DNA of 64,000 bases from an uncultured Methylocystaceae bacterium (GCA_937870755.1 CALMZV010000165.1:1-64000); one strand, 5' to 3'; positions 15,865-24,413 are shown, counted from the stretch's first letter. Notes: generated by a model from the sequence alone, not told the origin. Numbers and translations: made by a program.

Positions 15865-18630
15865 ATGAATGAAAACGCGCAACGTCCTGCTTTCGAGGTA
15901 CGGCACGACGCATCGGTGAGGCATGACGCCCCCTGGCATGCGCTGCCGGCCGAGGTCGTCCTCGATCATGTCGGCGGCGTGCCCGGCGGGCTGAGCGCGA
16001 CGGAGGCGGCAGCACGGCTGCTCCGCAACGGCCCCAACACGTTGCCCGAGCCCCCACGCCCGAGCGCCATCCTGCGCCTGCTGCGCCAGTTCCACAGCGC
16101 CCTGATCTATTTCCTGCTGACCGCCGCAGTGGCGGCGGCCATTCTCGGCCATCTCGTCGATGCGGCCGTCATCGCTTTCGTCGTTGTGGTGAACGCCGTG
16201 ATCGGCTTCGTCCAGGAAGGTCGTGCCGAGCAGGCGCTCGATGCGATCCGGCAGATGATTGCGCCGAGGGCGCCGGTGCTCCGCGCCGGCAACCGCGGCT
16301 CGATCCCGGTCGAGGGGCTCGTGACGGGCGACGTCGTCCTGCTCGAACCCGGAGACGTCGTTCCAGCCGATCTTCGGCTTCTGCGGGCCAGGAGCCTGCT
16401 GATCGACGAGGCCATCCTGACCGGCGAATCCGTTGCCTCCGAGAAGCGGTCCGCGCCCGTGGCCACCGAGGCTGCGCTGGGAGACCGCGTCTCCATGGCC
16501 TATTCCGGCAGCCTGGTTGCGGCAGGCCAGGGCGTCGGCGTGGTCGTCGCCACCGGCCAGGCCACCGAACTCGGCAAGATCAGCCGGCTGATCGGCGAGG
16601 CGCAGCCTCTGGTGACGCCGCTGCTGCGGCAGATCGACAGTTTCGGACGGCGCTTCACCTGGGTCGCGATCCTGGGCGCTGTTCTCGTCTTCGTCATCGC
16701 CACGCTGCTGCGCTCCTATCCCTGGGACGAGGCGCTGATCGTGGTGGTGGCGCTGGCGGTCGGGGTGGTGCCGGAGGGCTTGCCCGCCGTCATCACCATC
16801 ACGCTGGCCATCGGCGTCAGGCGAATGGCGTCCCGCCATGCCATCATACGGCGCCTGCCGGCCGTCGAGACGCTTGGCGCGACCTCGATCATCTGCTCGG
16901 ACAAGACCGGCACGCTGACCCGCAACGAGATGATGGCCCGGCGCATCGTCACCGCGGAACGGCTGATCCTCGCGGAAGGCGTCGGTTATGCACCGTTGGG
17001 CGTCCTGCGTGCGCCGGACGGCACGCCGTGGCAGCCGGACGGCGGCGCCCATGACGCGGTCGACCACCTCATTTCCTGCGGGTTGCTCTGCAACGATGCG
17101 CGGCTGCACCAGCATAGCGGCGACTGGCGCGTCGAGGGCGACCCGATGGAAGGCGCGCTGGTGACACTCGCGGCCAAGGCCGGCCGCGAGACGCATCGCG
17201 AACGCGGCGAGTGGACGCGCTTCGACGAGATTCCCTTCGATGCCGAGCACCGCTTCATGGCTTCGCTCCATCGCTGCGGCGAGCGCGGGCGGATGGTCTT
17301 CGTGAAGGGCGCGCCGGAGCGGCTGCTCGCCATGTGTCAGGGGCAGGAGATGCGGGAGGGAACGGCTCCTCTCGATGCCGCCTGGTGGACCGCGCGGATC
17401 GCGGAGGCGGCCTCCGAGGGCGAGCGCGTGCTGGGCTTCGCCTGCAAGGTCCTGGACAACGGGATCGAAACGCTCACTCACGAGACAATCGGCGACGGCC
17501 TCGTTTTCCTCGGCCTCGTCGGCTTCATCGATCCACCGCGCGAGGAAGCCGTCGCGGCCGTGGCCGAATGCCGCTCGGCCGGCATCGGCGTCAAGATGAT
17601 CACCGGCGACCATGGCGCGACGGCCGCGGCGATCGCCCGCCAACTCGGACTGGCCGAAGAACCCAGGGTGGTGACGGGCGCCGAGCTCGACGCGGTTTCT
17701 GACGAGACCCTGCCTGCCCTGGCGCTGGCGACCCATGTCTTCGCGCGCGCCAATCCGGAGCACAAGTTGCGGATCGTGCGGGCGCTGCAATTGACCGGGG
17801 CGGTGGTCGCAATGACCGGCGACGGCGTCAACGACGCGCCCTCGCTGAAGCAGGCCGATGTCGGCATCGCCATGGGCCGCAAGGGTACGGAGGCCGCCAA
17901 GCAGGCCGCGCAGATGGTGCTGACCGACGACAATTTCGCGACCATTGTCAATGCCGTCCATGAGGGGCGCACGGTCTACGACAACATCCGCAAGGTGATC
18001 GCCTGGACGATCCCGACCAATGGCGGCGAGGCGCTGGCGATCATCGTCGCCATCGCCTTCGGCCTGACCCTGCCGATGACGGCGGTGCAGATCCTCTGGC
18101 TCAACATGGTGCTCACCGTCACGCTCGGCCTGGTGCTGGCCTTCGAGCCTTCGGAGCCTGACGTGATGAAGCGCAGGCCCCGCGCGCCGGACGGAGCCCT
18201 GCTGACGCCCTTCCTGGTCTGGCGCGTCGTCTTCGTCTCGATCCTCTTCGTCGCCGGCACCTTCGGCATCTTCTTCTGGGCCAGGACGAAGGGGCTGGAC
18301 GACGAGACGGCGCGCACCATGGTGGTCAACACACTGGTCGTGATGGAGATCTTCTATCTCTTCAATGTCCGCTACCTGCACGGCCGTTCGTTCACGTGGC
18401 GCGGCGCGCTCGGAACGCCAATGGTGCTCGCCGCCATCGTCGCGGTCGTGATCGCCCAACTGGCTTTCACCTACAGCCCGTGGCTGCACCGGCTGTTCGA
18501 GAGTAGGTCGGTCGCATTCGCCGACGGCGTCGTGATCATCCTGATCGGCGTGGCAGCCTTCGTGATTCTGGAATGCGAGAAGCTCCTGTTCCGGCGAACT
18601 GGACTGATGGAGCGCATGGGTGGCGCATAG
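15865..18630 (+). CDS. P-type (P2) cation-transporting ATPase
   Basis: 921 residues. N-terminal cation-ATPase segment, actuator motif TGES (187-190), PEGLPA in M4 (303-308), phosphorylation site DKTGTLT with Asp346, nucleotide domain with FVKGAPE, hinge MTGDGVNDAP, and a C-terminal group of helices. The PEGLP motif and overall length place it with Ca2+/Mn2+-type P2 pumps rather than heavy-metal P1B pumps; the ion is not certain. Start at 15865 follows AAGGAG; an in-frame ATG at 15844 lacks such a site. The following universal stress gene and the preceding exporter lie on the same strand, possibly one long unit from the FNR-type promoter. Confidence 0.92.
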   Translation: MNENAQRPAFEVRHDASVRHDAPWHALPAEVVLDHVGGVPGGLSATEAAARLLRNGPNTLPEPPRPSAILRLLRQFHSALIYFLLTAAVAAAILGHLVDAAVIAFVVVVNAVIGFVQEGRAEQALDAIRQMIAPRAPVLRAGNRGSIPVEGLVTGDVVLLEPGDVVPADLRLLRARSLLIDEAILTGESVASEKRSAPVATEAALGDRVSMAYSGSLVAAGQGVGVVVATGQATELGKISRLIGEAQPLVTPLLRQIDSFGRRFTWVAILGAVLVFVIATLLRSYPWDEALIVVVALAVGVVPEGLPAVITITLAIGVRRMASRHAIIRRLPAVETLGATSIICSDKTGTLTRNEMMARRIVTAERLILAEGVGYAPLGVLRAPDGTPWQPDGGAHDAVDHLISCGLLCNDARLHQHSGDWRVEGDPMEGALVTLAAKAGRETHRERGEWTRFDEIPFDAEHRFMASLHRCGERGRMVFVKGAPERLLAMCQGQEMREGTAPLDAAWWTARIAEAASEGERVLGFACKVLDNGIETLTHETIGDGLVFLGLVGFIDPPREEAVAAVAECRSAGIGVKMITGDHGATAAAIARQLGLAEEPRVVTGAELDAVSDETLPALALATHVFARANPEHKLRIVRALQLTGAVVAMTGDGVNDAPSLKQADVGIAMGRKGTEAAKQAAQMVLTDDNFATIVNAVHEGRTVYDNIRKVIAWTIPTNGGEALAIIVAIAFGLTLPMTAVQILWLNMVLTVTLGLVLAFEPSEPDVMKRRPRAPDGALLTPFLVWRVVFVSILFVAGTFGIFFWARTKGLDDETARTMVVNTLVVMEIFYLFNVRYLHGRSFTWRGALGTPMVLAAIVAVVIAQLAFTYSPWLHRLFESRSVAFADGVVIILIGVAAFVILECEKLLFRRTGLMERMGGA

Positions 18631-18666
18631 GTGCCGCCCGAAGGAAGATCGGAAGAGGAGGTGACG

Positions 18667-19575
18667 ATGTCGGACCCGGACGAAACCCGCGCCCTGCCAC
18701 GCAAGCTGCTTTTGGCGACGGATCTGAGCTGCCGTTGCGACCGGGCGCTCGACCGGGCCGTGGCGCTCTGCCGCGAATGGCGCTCCGAGCTCGTCGTCGT
18801 CCATGCGCTCGAGGCGTCGCAGGAATTGCTTTCCGCCCGAGCGCAGCGCGGCAGCCCCGCTTGGTACGCGCCGAAGAACCGGATCGCCGCCGTCGAATGG
18901 CAATTGCGGCGCGATCTCGCCGCCGGCTTCGTCCAGCCGAGGATCGTGGTGGAGGAAGGCGATCCCGCTGAGCTCGTCCTGAAGACGGCGCGCGAGCATG
19001 GCTGCGACCTGATCGTGAGCGGTATCGCCCGCGACGAGGCCTTTGGGCGGCTCGTCCTCGGCAGCACCGTCGATGCGCTGACCCGCGCGGCGACCATTCC
19101 TCTGCTGGTGGTCAAGAACCGGACGCATGGACGTTATGAACATTTGCTCGTTGCTACGGATTTCTCAACAGAATCGCGTGCCGCGCTCGATCTCGCCACG
19201 CAGATCCAGCCGCACGGCTTGACCCTGTTCCATGCCTTTGATGCCCCATTCTCGGGCTGGACCGCGACGAAGCAGTATCTCGCCGACGCCCAGGCCAGCG
19301 CGCTCGAGGAATGCAAGCGCTTCCTGGACGAAACGGAGCTGTCTTCCGAGATACGCGAACGGATCTACGCCATTGCCGAACATGGAACTCTGAGCGAGTT
19401 GCTGCAGGACCACGTCCGCAACCAGCGCGTCGACCTCATCCTTCTCGGCCTTCCTGAGCGCGGGCTGGTCATGGAGGCGCTGATCGGCAGCAGGGCCAGA
19501 GCGGTTCTCGATCTCGTCAGTTGCGACATCCTCCTGGTCCGCAATCAGGCCGCGGGAGAGGGAGTAAACATCTGA
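18667..19575 (+). CDS. Tandem universal stress protein
   Basis: 302 residues with two UspA folds: residues ~10-150 (KLLLATDLSC ... DLIVSGIARDEAFGRLVLGSTVDALTRAATIPLLVVK) and ~155-300 (HLLVATDFSTESRAAL ... DLILLGLPERGLVMEALIGSRARAVL). Both ATP-binding loops are in the G-2x-G-9x-G(S/T) region, the second altered to IGSRARAV. GAGGAGG sits 7 bases before the ATG. Usp genes next to P-type ATPases and PHA genes are typical of low-oxygen regulons in this group; control by the FNR-type box is inference. Confidence 0.9.
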   Translation: MSDPDETRALPRKLLLATDLSCRCDRALDRAVALCREWRSELVVVHALEASQELLSARAQRGSPAWYAPKNRIAAVEWQLRRDLAAGFVQPRIVVEEGDPAELVLKTAREHGCDLIVSGIARDEAFGRLVLGSTVDALTRAATIPLLVVKNRTHGRYEHLLVATDFSTESRAALDLATQIQPHGLTLFHAFDAPFSGWTATKQYLADAQASALEECKRFLDETELSSEIRERIYAIAEHGTLSELLQDHVRNQRVDLILLGLPERGLVMEALIGSRARAVLDLVSCDILLVRNQAAGEGVNI

Positions 19576-19674
19576 TATTATTCCTTCGTCTCGATGAGCC
19601 ACCACACGGAACGCGCCAAGACGCGCATGCTCATCGCCCGCGAAATCGCGGACGGACACTGGACCTGACGCTTC

Positions 19675-19706
19675 AAAGCGCCCGTCTCTCGGCCGGGCGC
19701 TTTTTT
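19675..19706 (+). terminator. Rho-independent terminator
   Basis: AAAGCGCCCG pairs with CGGGCGCTTT around a 9-base loop, followed by a T run. It closes the transcription unit before the first structured leader; near-identical hairpins occur at 28425 and 29006. Confidence 0.85.
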
Positions 19707-19822
19707 CATGCCGGCTGCGAAGAGTGTTTCGAGAGTGAGAAGGCCGCCGGACGGGTCGAGACCGGGCGGTCGAGAGAGCGCCGTTCGGGCTTGCCGTTCC
19801 CGCTCTCCCGAGGTTTCAACCC
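19707..19822 (+). promoter_or_regulatory. Structured leader, family I, copy 1
   Basis: Begins CATGCCGGCT after the terminator and ends at the start of the truncated strawberry-notch gene. Shared with copies at 28458 and 29038: a GC-rich stem (CCGCCGG with CCGGGCGG here) and a second long-range pairing, GAGAGCG (19774-19780) with CGCTCTC (19801-19807), just before the start codon. Function unknown; candidate promoter or mRNA structure. Confidence 0.55.
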
Positions 19823-20299
19823 ATGAACGTCATGTCGCCCGTGGCCGTTCCGGCTGCGCCCATCCTCCGTGCATCCGCCGTCACCGCCGCCGCGCATCAG
19901 ATTCTCGCATTGCTGGAACGCGGGCAGCGGATCGACAGCGCCGCGCTCCGCGCCGTCATGGAGACAGCCTTCAAGGCTTCCGATGCAAGCGGGGCCTGGG
20001 ACTAGAAAGCCGCTTATGAAGCCTGCGAATTTGCGACCGTCCTGTTCCCGCGCAAATACGGACGTGCGCTTTTCCGTAAAGCCGACACCCCGGCTGCACG
20101 GCTTTTCGCCCTGTCCAAAATCACCGGCCTCCTGCCGACGCACACCCGTCGCTCCGAGGAAAGCCAGGCGCTTCAGCAATTCTCGACGCCGGTCCCGCTC
20201 GGCCCGGCGGCCATGGCCGCCGCCGCGATCACCCCGCGTGATGTCGTGCTGGAGCCAGCGGCCGGCACGGGCCTGCTGGCCATCCTCGCCGAGATTTCC
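19823..20299 (+). pseudogene. Truncated strawberry-notch-like gene with internal stop
   Basis: The translation parallels the first ~165 residues of the full gene at 29158 (LRAVMETAFKASDASGAWD, then KAAYEACEFATVL, LLPTHTRRSEESQALQQFS, VLEPAAGTGLLAILAEI). The conserved Trp of DWK is a TAG stop (20003-20005), and after LAILAEI the sequence jumps into the integrase-tail repeat. Only the N-terminal part and methyltransferase motif I remain, so no helicase can be made. A 60-residue peptide could still be translated. Confidence 0.85.
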
Positions 20300-20365
20300 A
20301 GCGCCTGAAGGCGGCCGCATGATGTCCCGGCCGCCCAAATCCTCCGCCCCTCGCCGCGCCAGGAC
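20300..20365 (+). repeat. 66-bp direct repeat, copy 2
   Basis: Matches 1471-1536. Here the integrase tail codons (CGCCTGAAGGCGGCCGC) are joined to the broken strawberry-notch gene on the left and to an intact DUF1016 gene on the right, marking the recombination joint. Confidence 0.85.
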
Positions 20366-21680
20366 CGCCGCGCCGGCCGCCGACATCGACCCGCAAAGCT
20401 ACGCGGCCTTCGTCGGCGACCTGAAGCAGAGGATCATCGAAGCCCGGCACCGCGCCAGCCTGTCGGTCAACCGCGAGATGATCATGCTCTACTGGACCAT
20501 CGGGCGGGATATTCTCGCCCGGCAGGAGCGTGAGGGTTGGGGCGCCAAGGTCGTCGACCGGCTGGCCGGGGATCTCCGTCAGGCGTTCCCCGAAATGACC
20601 GGGCTTTCGTCCCGAAACCTCAAATATATGCGGGCCTTGGCCGATGCCTGGCCCGATCCCGAAATTGTGCAACGGATCGTTGCACAATTACCGTGGGGCC
20701 ATAACGTCAGCCTGCTCGATACCGTAAAGGCGCCAGAAGAACGCGCCTGGTATGCCCGGCAGGCCATCGAGCATGGCTGGACGCGGCCCGTCCTTGTCCA
20801 TCAGATCGAGAGCAATCTGTTCGCCCGCCAAGGCAGCGCGCTCACCAATTTCTCACGAACCTTGCCGGCCGCGCAATCCGAACTTGCCCAACAGCTTCTC
20901 AAAGACCCCTACACCTTCGGCTTCCTCTCGCTCGGCCCGGACACGCTGGAGCGCGATCTCGAACGCGGGTTGATCGAACATCTGCGCGCGATGATCCTCG
21001 AACTTGGCAAGGGCTTCGCCTTCGTCGGGAGCCAGTATCATCTCGAAGTCGGCGGTCAGGATTATTACCTCGACCTGCTTTTCTATCACCTCCGTCTGCG
21101 CTGCTTCGTGGTGATCGAGCTGAAGATCGAAGACTTCAAGCCCGAGTTCGCGGGCAAGATGAATTTCTACCTCTCGGCCGTCGACGACCAGCTCCGTCAC
21201 CCGGACGACCAGCCGACCATCGGCATCATTCTCTGCAAGGGTCGCAACGAGGTGATCGTCGAATACACCTTGCGCGACACCAGCAAGCCGATGGGCGTCG
21301 CGCAGTACCGGCTCTCACCGGGCCTGCCGCCACAGCTTCAACGCGACCTGCCGACCGTCGAGGAGCTGGCGCGCGAATTTCCGCTCATGTCCGTGGTCAA
21401 GCTCCGCATCGAGATCGAGCGGACCTTGAGGGATTTCATGATCGACAATGGCGGCACGCCGGAACGACCGGCCGGTATCACCGAGATGGTGAGCGCCTTG
21501 CAGAAGCGCAGGGTCGCGCCCGCCAGCACGAAACCGTTCCTCGCTTCGCTCCGCGTCATGCTGGAAGCCTCGCATGGTGTCGATGTGGACGGGACAAGCG
21601 CGCAGCGCGCGATCGATGTCGGCACGACGTTCCTGGCGGAACTGAGGGAGCTGCGGGCACATAGCGGAAAGGACGGCTGA
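20319..21680 (+). CDS. DUF1016 / YhcG-type PDDEXK nuclease
   Basis: 453 residues. N-terminal helical DUF1016 domain (about 20-165, with REMIMLYWTIGRDI) and a C-terminal PDDEXK nuclease domain where YYLDLLFYHLRLRCFVVIEL and K supply the D...ELK active site (about 245-270). An extra ~110 residues follow the standard end. Proteins of this family are linked to restriction and defence loci; the target is not known. ATG at 20319 is followed by a second ATG; there is no strong ribosome site because the upstream DNA is a recombination scar. The next gene starts directly after the stop. Confidence 0.88.
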   Translation: MMSRPPKSSAPRRARTAAPAADIDPQSYAAFVGDLKQRIIEARHRASLSVNREMIMLYWTIGRDILARQEREGWGAKVVDRLAGDLRQAFPEMTGLSSRNLKYMRALADAWPDPEIVQRIVAQLPWGHNVSLLDTVKAPEERAWYARQAIEHGWTRPVLVHQIESNLFARQGSALTNFSRTLPAAQSELAQQLLKDPYTFGFLSLGPDTLERDLERGLIEHLRAMILELGKGFAFVGSQYHLEVGGQDYYLDLLFYHLRLRCFVVIELKIEDFKPEFAGKMNFYLSAVDDQLRHPDDQPTIGIILCKGRNEVIVEYTLRDTSKPMGVAQYRLSPGLPPQLQRDLPTVEELAREFPLMSVVKLRIEIERTLRDFMIDNGGTPERPAGITEMVSALQKRRVAPASTKPFLASLRVMLEASHGVDVDGTSAQRAIDVGTTFLAELRELRAHSGKDG

Positions 21681-21944
21681 ATGTTCCGTCGTCTCGCCGC
21701 CTGGATCGAGAAGCGCAGACAAATCCGCCAACGCTGGCAGCAGGACGCGCGGGCGATGATCGTGAAGCACGGCCATCACGCCTACTATGAAGCGCAGCGG
21801 CTCGCCGCACGCTGTCGTGCCCAGGGGAACGGGTCCGAGTTCTGGCATTGGGCCAAGGTTGCCTCGGAGGTCACGCGCCTGTCGCCTGATGCGGAAATGG
21901 ACATGAAGGTGGTGCAGGCCATCGCCGATGAGGAAATGCGATAG
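21681..21944 (+). CDS. Small basic protein next to DUF1016 nuclease
   Basis: 87 residues, rich in Arg, Gln and Ala at the start (MFRRLAAWIEKRRQIRQRWQ), no membrane segment. The ATG directly abuts the nuclease stop (TGA-ATG), so the two are co-translated. No family recognised. It could be a partner or control protein of the nuclease, but only position supports that. Confidence 0.65.
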   Translation: MFRRLAAWIEKRRQIRQRWQQDARAMIVKHGHHAYYEAQRLAARCRAQGNGSEFWHWAKVASEVTRLSPDAEMDMKVVQAIADEEMR

Positions 21945-21970
21945 CTTCGGCATCATGATGAAATGGTGGT

Positions 21971-22041
21971 GGGGGAAAGCCTTCCCCCTTGCCGGCGCCA
22001 AGGTCGCCGGCACACCCCCTTCTGCGGGAGATTCCCCCGCA
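21971..22041 (+). other. Three-hairpin structured element, copy B
   Basis: Stems GGGGGAA/TTCCCCC (21971-21988), GCCGGCG/CGCCGGC (21991-22011) and TGCGGG/CCCGCA (22023-22041), with the same linkers (CACCCCCTTC, CCGCAACACCCCC) as copy A at 3821. The middle stem differs at most positions between copies yet still pairs. It is the last element before the ardC leader and could be a terminator-like or regulatory RNA. Confidence 0.6.
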
Positions 22042-22082
22042 ACACCCCCTTTTAGAGTGAGAGTGCGGACGGGTTTTGTCGT

Positions 22083-22135
22083 GACGGGTTGAGGGCTGGG
22101 AGAGAGGCTTCCGGCGCCCGTCGCGGAGAACCGCG
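22083..22135 (+). promoter_or_regulatory. Structured leader, family II, copy 1 (ardC)
   Basis: GACGGG (22083-22088) pairs with CCCGTC (22117-22122) around GAGAGAGGCTTCCGGCG; a small hairpin CGCGG-AGAA-CCGCG (22122-22135) then abuts the ATG, which would occlude the start region. The same block precedes the genes at 24414 and 26740. Confidence 0.6.
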
Positions 22136-23089
22136 ATGTCCAGACATGAACGCACCCCTCGGACCGGCGCCGACCGAGCGAACCTCTATGACGAAATCAC
22201 CGGCAAGATCATCGCCGAGCTGGAGGCCGGCCGCGTACCGTGGGTCCAGCCCTGGGGCACCTCGGCGGCTAAGGCGCCGCTCGGCCTGCCGCGCAACGCC
22301 ACGACCTCCCGTTGCTATAGCGGCATCAATGTCCTGATCCTCTGGGGGGCCGTCATCGAGCACGGCTTTCCCGGCCAGGGCTGGCTCACCTTCCGCCAGG
22401 CGCTGTCGCTTGGCGGCCATGTTCGCAAGGGTGAGCGCGGCACCACCGTCGTCTATGCCGACCGCTTCACGCCAGAGGACGAGAAGCGCCGCGCCTTCGA
22501 GGCAGGCGAGGAAGCCCACGCGATCCCGTTCCTGAAGCGCTTCACGGTGTTCAACACGGCGCAATGCGACGGCCTGCCCGACGACATCGAGGCGGCTGCG
22601 CCCCCGCCGCCGCCCGGCATGATCGAGCCCCAGGTCGAGGCGCTCATCAAGGCGACCGGCATCGACTTCCGCATCGGCGGCAACCGGGCATTCTACGTCC
22701 CGTCGCTCGACTATGTTCAGGTGCCGCCGCCGGCCGCCTATTACGAGCCGATCAACTGGCACCGGACGGCGCTGCACGAACTCGGTCACGCCAGCGGCGC
22801 AGAGCACCGGCTGAACCGAAATCTTTCCGGCTCCTTCGGCTCGAAGCTCTATTCGGTCGAGGAAATCACAGCCGAATTGATCTCGGCCTTCTGCTGCGCC
22901 GCGCTCGGCATCGTCCCGACCGTGCGCCATACCGACTATATCGGCTCCTGGCTGGAGGTGCTGCGCGAGGACAACCGCGCCATCGTCCGCGCCGCCTCGC
23001 AGGCGAGCAAGGCGGCGGACTGGCTCCTGTCCTTCCAGCCCGGCGCGGAGCGCCTTCCCGACGCCGACGATATGCAGAGGGCCGCGTGA
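22136..23089 (+). CDS. ardC: ArdC-type anti-restriction protein
   Basis: 317 residues. N-terminal ssDNA-binding ArdC domain (about 15-140, with YDEITGKIIAELEAGRVPWVQPW) and C-terminal zinc-protease-like domain with HELGH (214-218) and Glu223 in GAEHRL. ArdC proteins protect incoming conjugative DNA from restriction in the recipient. First of three overlapping genes: its stop overlaps the next start (TGATG). Own structured leader immediately upstream. Strong fit for an early-entry gene. Confidence 0.93.
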   Translation: MSRHERTPRTGADRANLYDEITGKIIAELEAGRVPWVQPWGTSAAKAPLGLPRNATTSRCYSGINVLILWGAVIEHGFPGQGWLTFRQALSLGGHVRKGERGTTVVYADRFTPEDEKRRAFEAGEEAHAIPFLKRFTVFNTAQCDGLPDDIEAAAPPPPPGMIEPQVEALIKATGIDFRIGGNRAFYVPSLDYVQVPPPAAYYEPINWHRTALHELGHASGAEHRLNRNLSGSFGSKLYSVEEITAELISAFCCAALGIVPTVRHTDYIGSWLEVLREDNRAIVRAASQASKAADWLLSFQPGAERLPDADDMQRAA

Positions 23090-23862
23090 TGCGCTTCCAC
23101 CGCGGGCATCGCCCCGAACCCTATCGCGATACGTCACGCAAACGCGCGGCGTTCCATCGCAAGCAGCGCCTCGAACGCGAGGCCCTGCCGCTCTTTGCCG
23201 ATGACATCGCCGCCACCCAGCATGGCGTCGACGAGGAAATGGCTCGCCGCGCCATCTGGTGGGACGAGTATGAACGCGACCGTCGCAATCAGCGCGCGGC
23301 CTGGTGGCGCAAAGGCCGTGCCCGGCTCTTTGCGCTGCCCGATGTGTTGCGCGCCCGCGTCCGCGAAATCTGGCGGACCTGCCCATATCCCGCCGATCCG
23401 GCGAGCTTCGCCGATTTCCTGCATCAGATCGCCGTCGGCAAGCTCGATCCCGAAAGGCCGCCATGGGTCTTCCATCAGGCGCGCTCGGCGCGCATCACCC
23501 GCAATCCGTCGAGCTTTCATGAGGCTTTCCGCCAGATCGGCAAGCGCAAGGTCACGAGCGGCCCAAACAGGGCCGAAAGCGACGAGCGGCTGTTCTGCGG
23601 CAATCTCGGATCGGGCATCCTGTTTCTCAACGAGCGGGTGCATCCCATTGATCGATCAGCGGGTTTCTACGCCGCATCCGATCATCGCCTGCGCGATTCC
23701 CATCTGCGTCATGCCGATCATCGGGTTGAGATCGAGGTGCGCGGCGAATGCTCGGACGCCGACGTCGCGCTGATCGAGCGGCTGGCGCAGGCCGCCGAGA
23801 CGCGGCCCGTCACCGTCCAGCGGATCGTCCCCGTCACAATCGCCGCAGGTGCCCAGCCATGA
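23089..23862 (+). CDS. Conserved element protein of unknown function
   Basis: 257 residues, highly basic and Trp/Arg-rich (REIWRTCPYPADPASFADFLHQIA), no membrane segment or signal peptide. The gene overlaps ardC by one base and the next gene by four, so it is part of an ardC operon. No family or active-site pattern recognised. Basic composition would fit a nucleic-acid-associated protein, but this is weak. Confidence 0.7.
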   Translation: MRFHRGHRPEPYRDTSRKRAAFHRKQRLEREALPLFADDIAATQHGVDEEMARRAIWWDEYERDRRNQRAAWWRKGRARLFALPDVLRARVREIWRTCPYPADPASFADFLHQIAVGKLDPERPPWVFHQARSARITRNPSSFHEAFRQIGKRKVTSGPNRAESDERLFCGNLGSGILFLNERVHPIDRSAGFYAASDHRLRDSHLRHADHRVEIEVRGECSDADVALIERLAQAAETRPVTVQRIVPVTIAAGAQP

Positions 23863-24281
23863 ACACGTTCGGATCAGGTCACAACGGCGGGCCGCCGCTC
23901 GATCCGCCCGTTCGACCCGAACACGGCCAGTGCAAGACCTGCATCCACTGGCACGCCCCGTCCGGCAACGAGCAGCGCGCTTACGAGTTGTTCCGGCTCG
24001 GCCTTTCGCGCAAGCGCGTCAAGCGGCCGAGCGGCACATGCGACCGCGTGCTTCTCGCCGGCCGATCCTCAACCGCCTTCTCGACGATGACGGCCGAGTT
24101 CGGCTGCCTCAACTACGAGGCCAAGTCCCGGCCGCTGCGTCCAGTCGGCGGCGGCTTCGTCACGATCTGGCAGAGCGGCCGCATCGCCTGGCAGGGACCG
24201 GAGGAGAAGACGCCTGCGCGCTATCTTCAGGAAACGCTCGATCTCGACGACGGCGAGACGCCGGAAACCGGGGAAGGATAA
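23859..24281 (+). CDS. Small Cys-containing protein, ardC operon
   Basis: 140 residues. It contains CKTCIHWH, a single Cys in GTCDRV and another in FGCLNYE; four Cys with a nearby His suggest a metal-binding site. The start overlaps the previous gene by four bases (ATGA). No named family recognised. Third and last gene of the ardC unit. Confidence 0.7.
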   Translation: MNTFGSGHNGGPPLDPPVRPEHGQCKTCIHWHAPSGNEQRAYELFRLGLSRKRVKRPSGTCDRVLLAGRSSTAFSTMTAEFGCLNYEAKSRPLRPVGGGFVTIWQSGRIAWQGPEEKTPARYLQETLDLDDGETPETGEG

Positions 24282-24360
24282 GGCGCGAGCGTGGCGCACT
24301 CCCGGTTGGCGTCCCGCCAGCGGCACCGCCGATAGAGGGAGAGAGGGGATGAGATTTCAT

Positions 24361-24413
24361 GACGGGTTAGGATCGAGAGAGAGGCTCTCGGCGCCCGTCG
24401 TGGAGTAAAGACC
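24361..24413 (+). promoter_or_regulatory. Structured leader, family II, copy 2 (parB)
   Basis: GACGGG (24361-24366) pairs with CCCGTC (24394-24399) around GAGAGAGAGGCTCTCGGCG, ending GTCGTGGAGTAAAGACC before the ATG. It shares most bases with the ardC leader; the GGAG serves as ribosome site. Confidence 0.6.

Noticed and set aside
15811-19143. 1110-codon antisense open frame opposite the P-type ATPase and Usp genes
   Set aside because: Shadow of the ATPase coding frame; low-complexity and no recognisable fold.
19869-20318. N-terminal extension of the DUF1016 gene into the upstream frame
   Set aside because: The upstream codons are in the wrong frame of the strawberry-notch remnant; the ATG at 20319 matches the second copy of the start at 1490.
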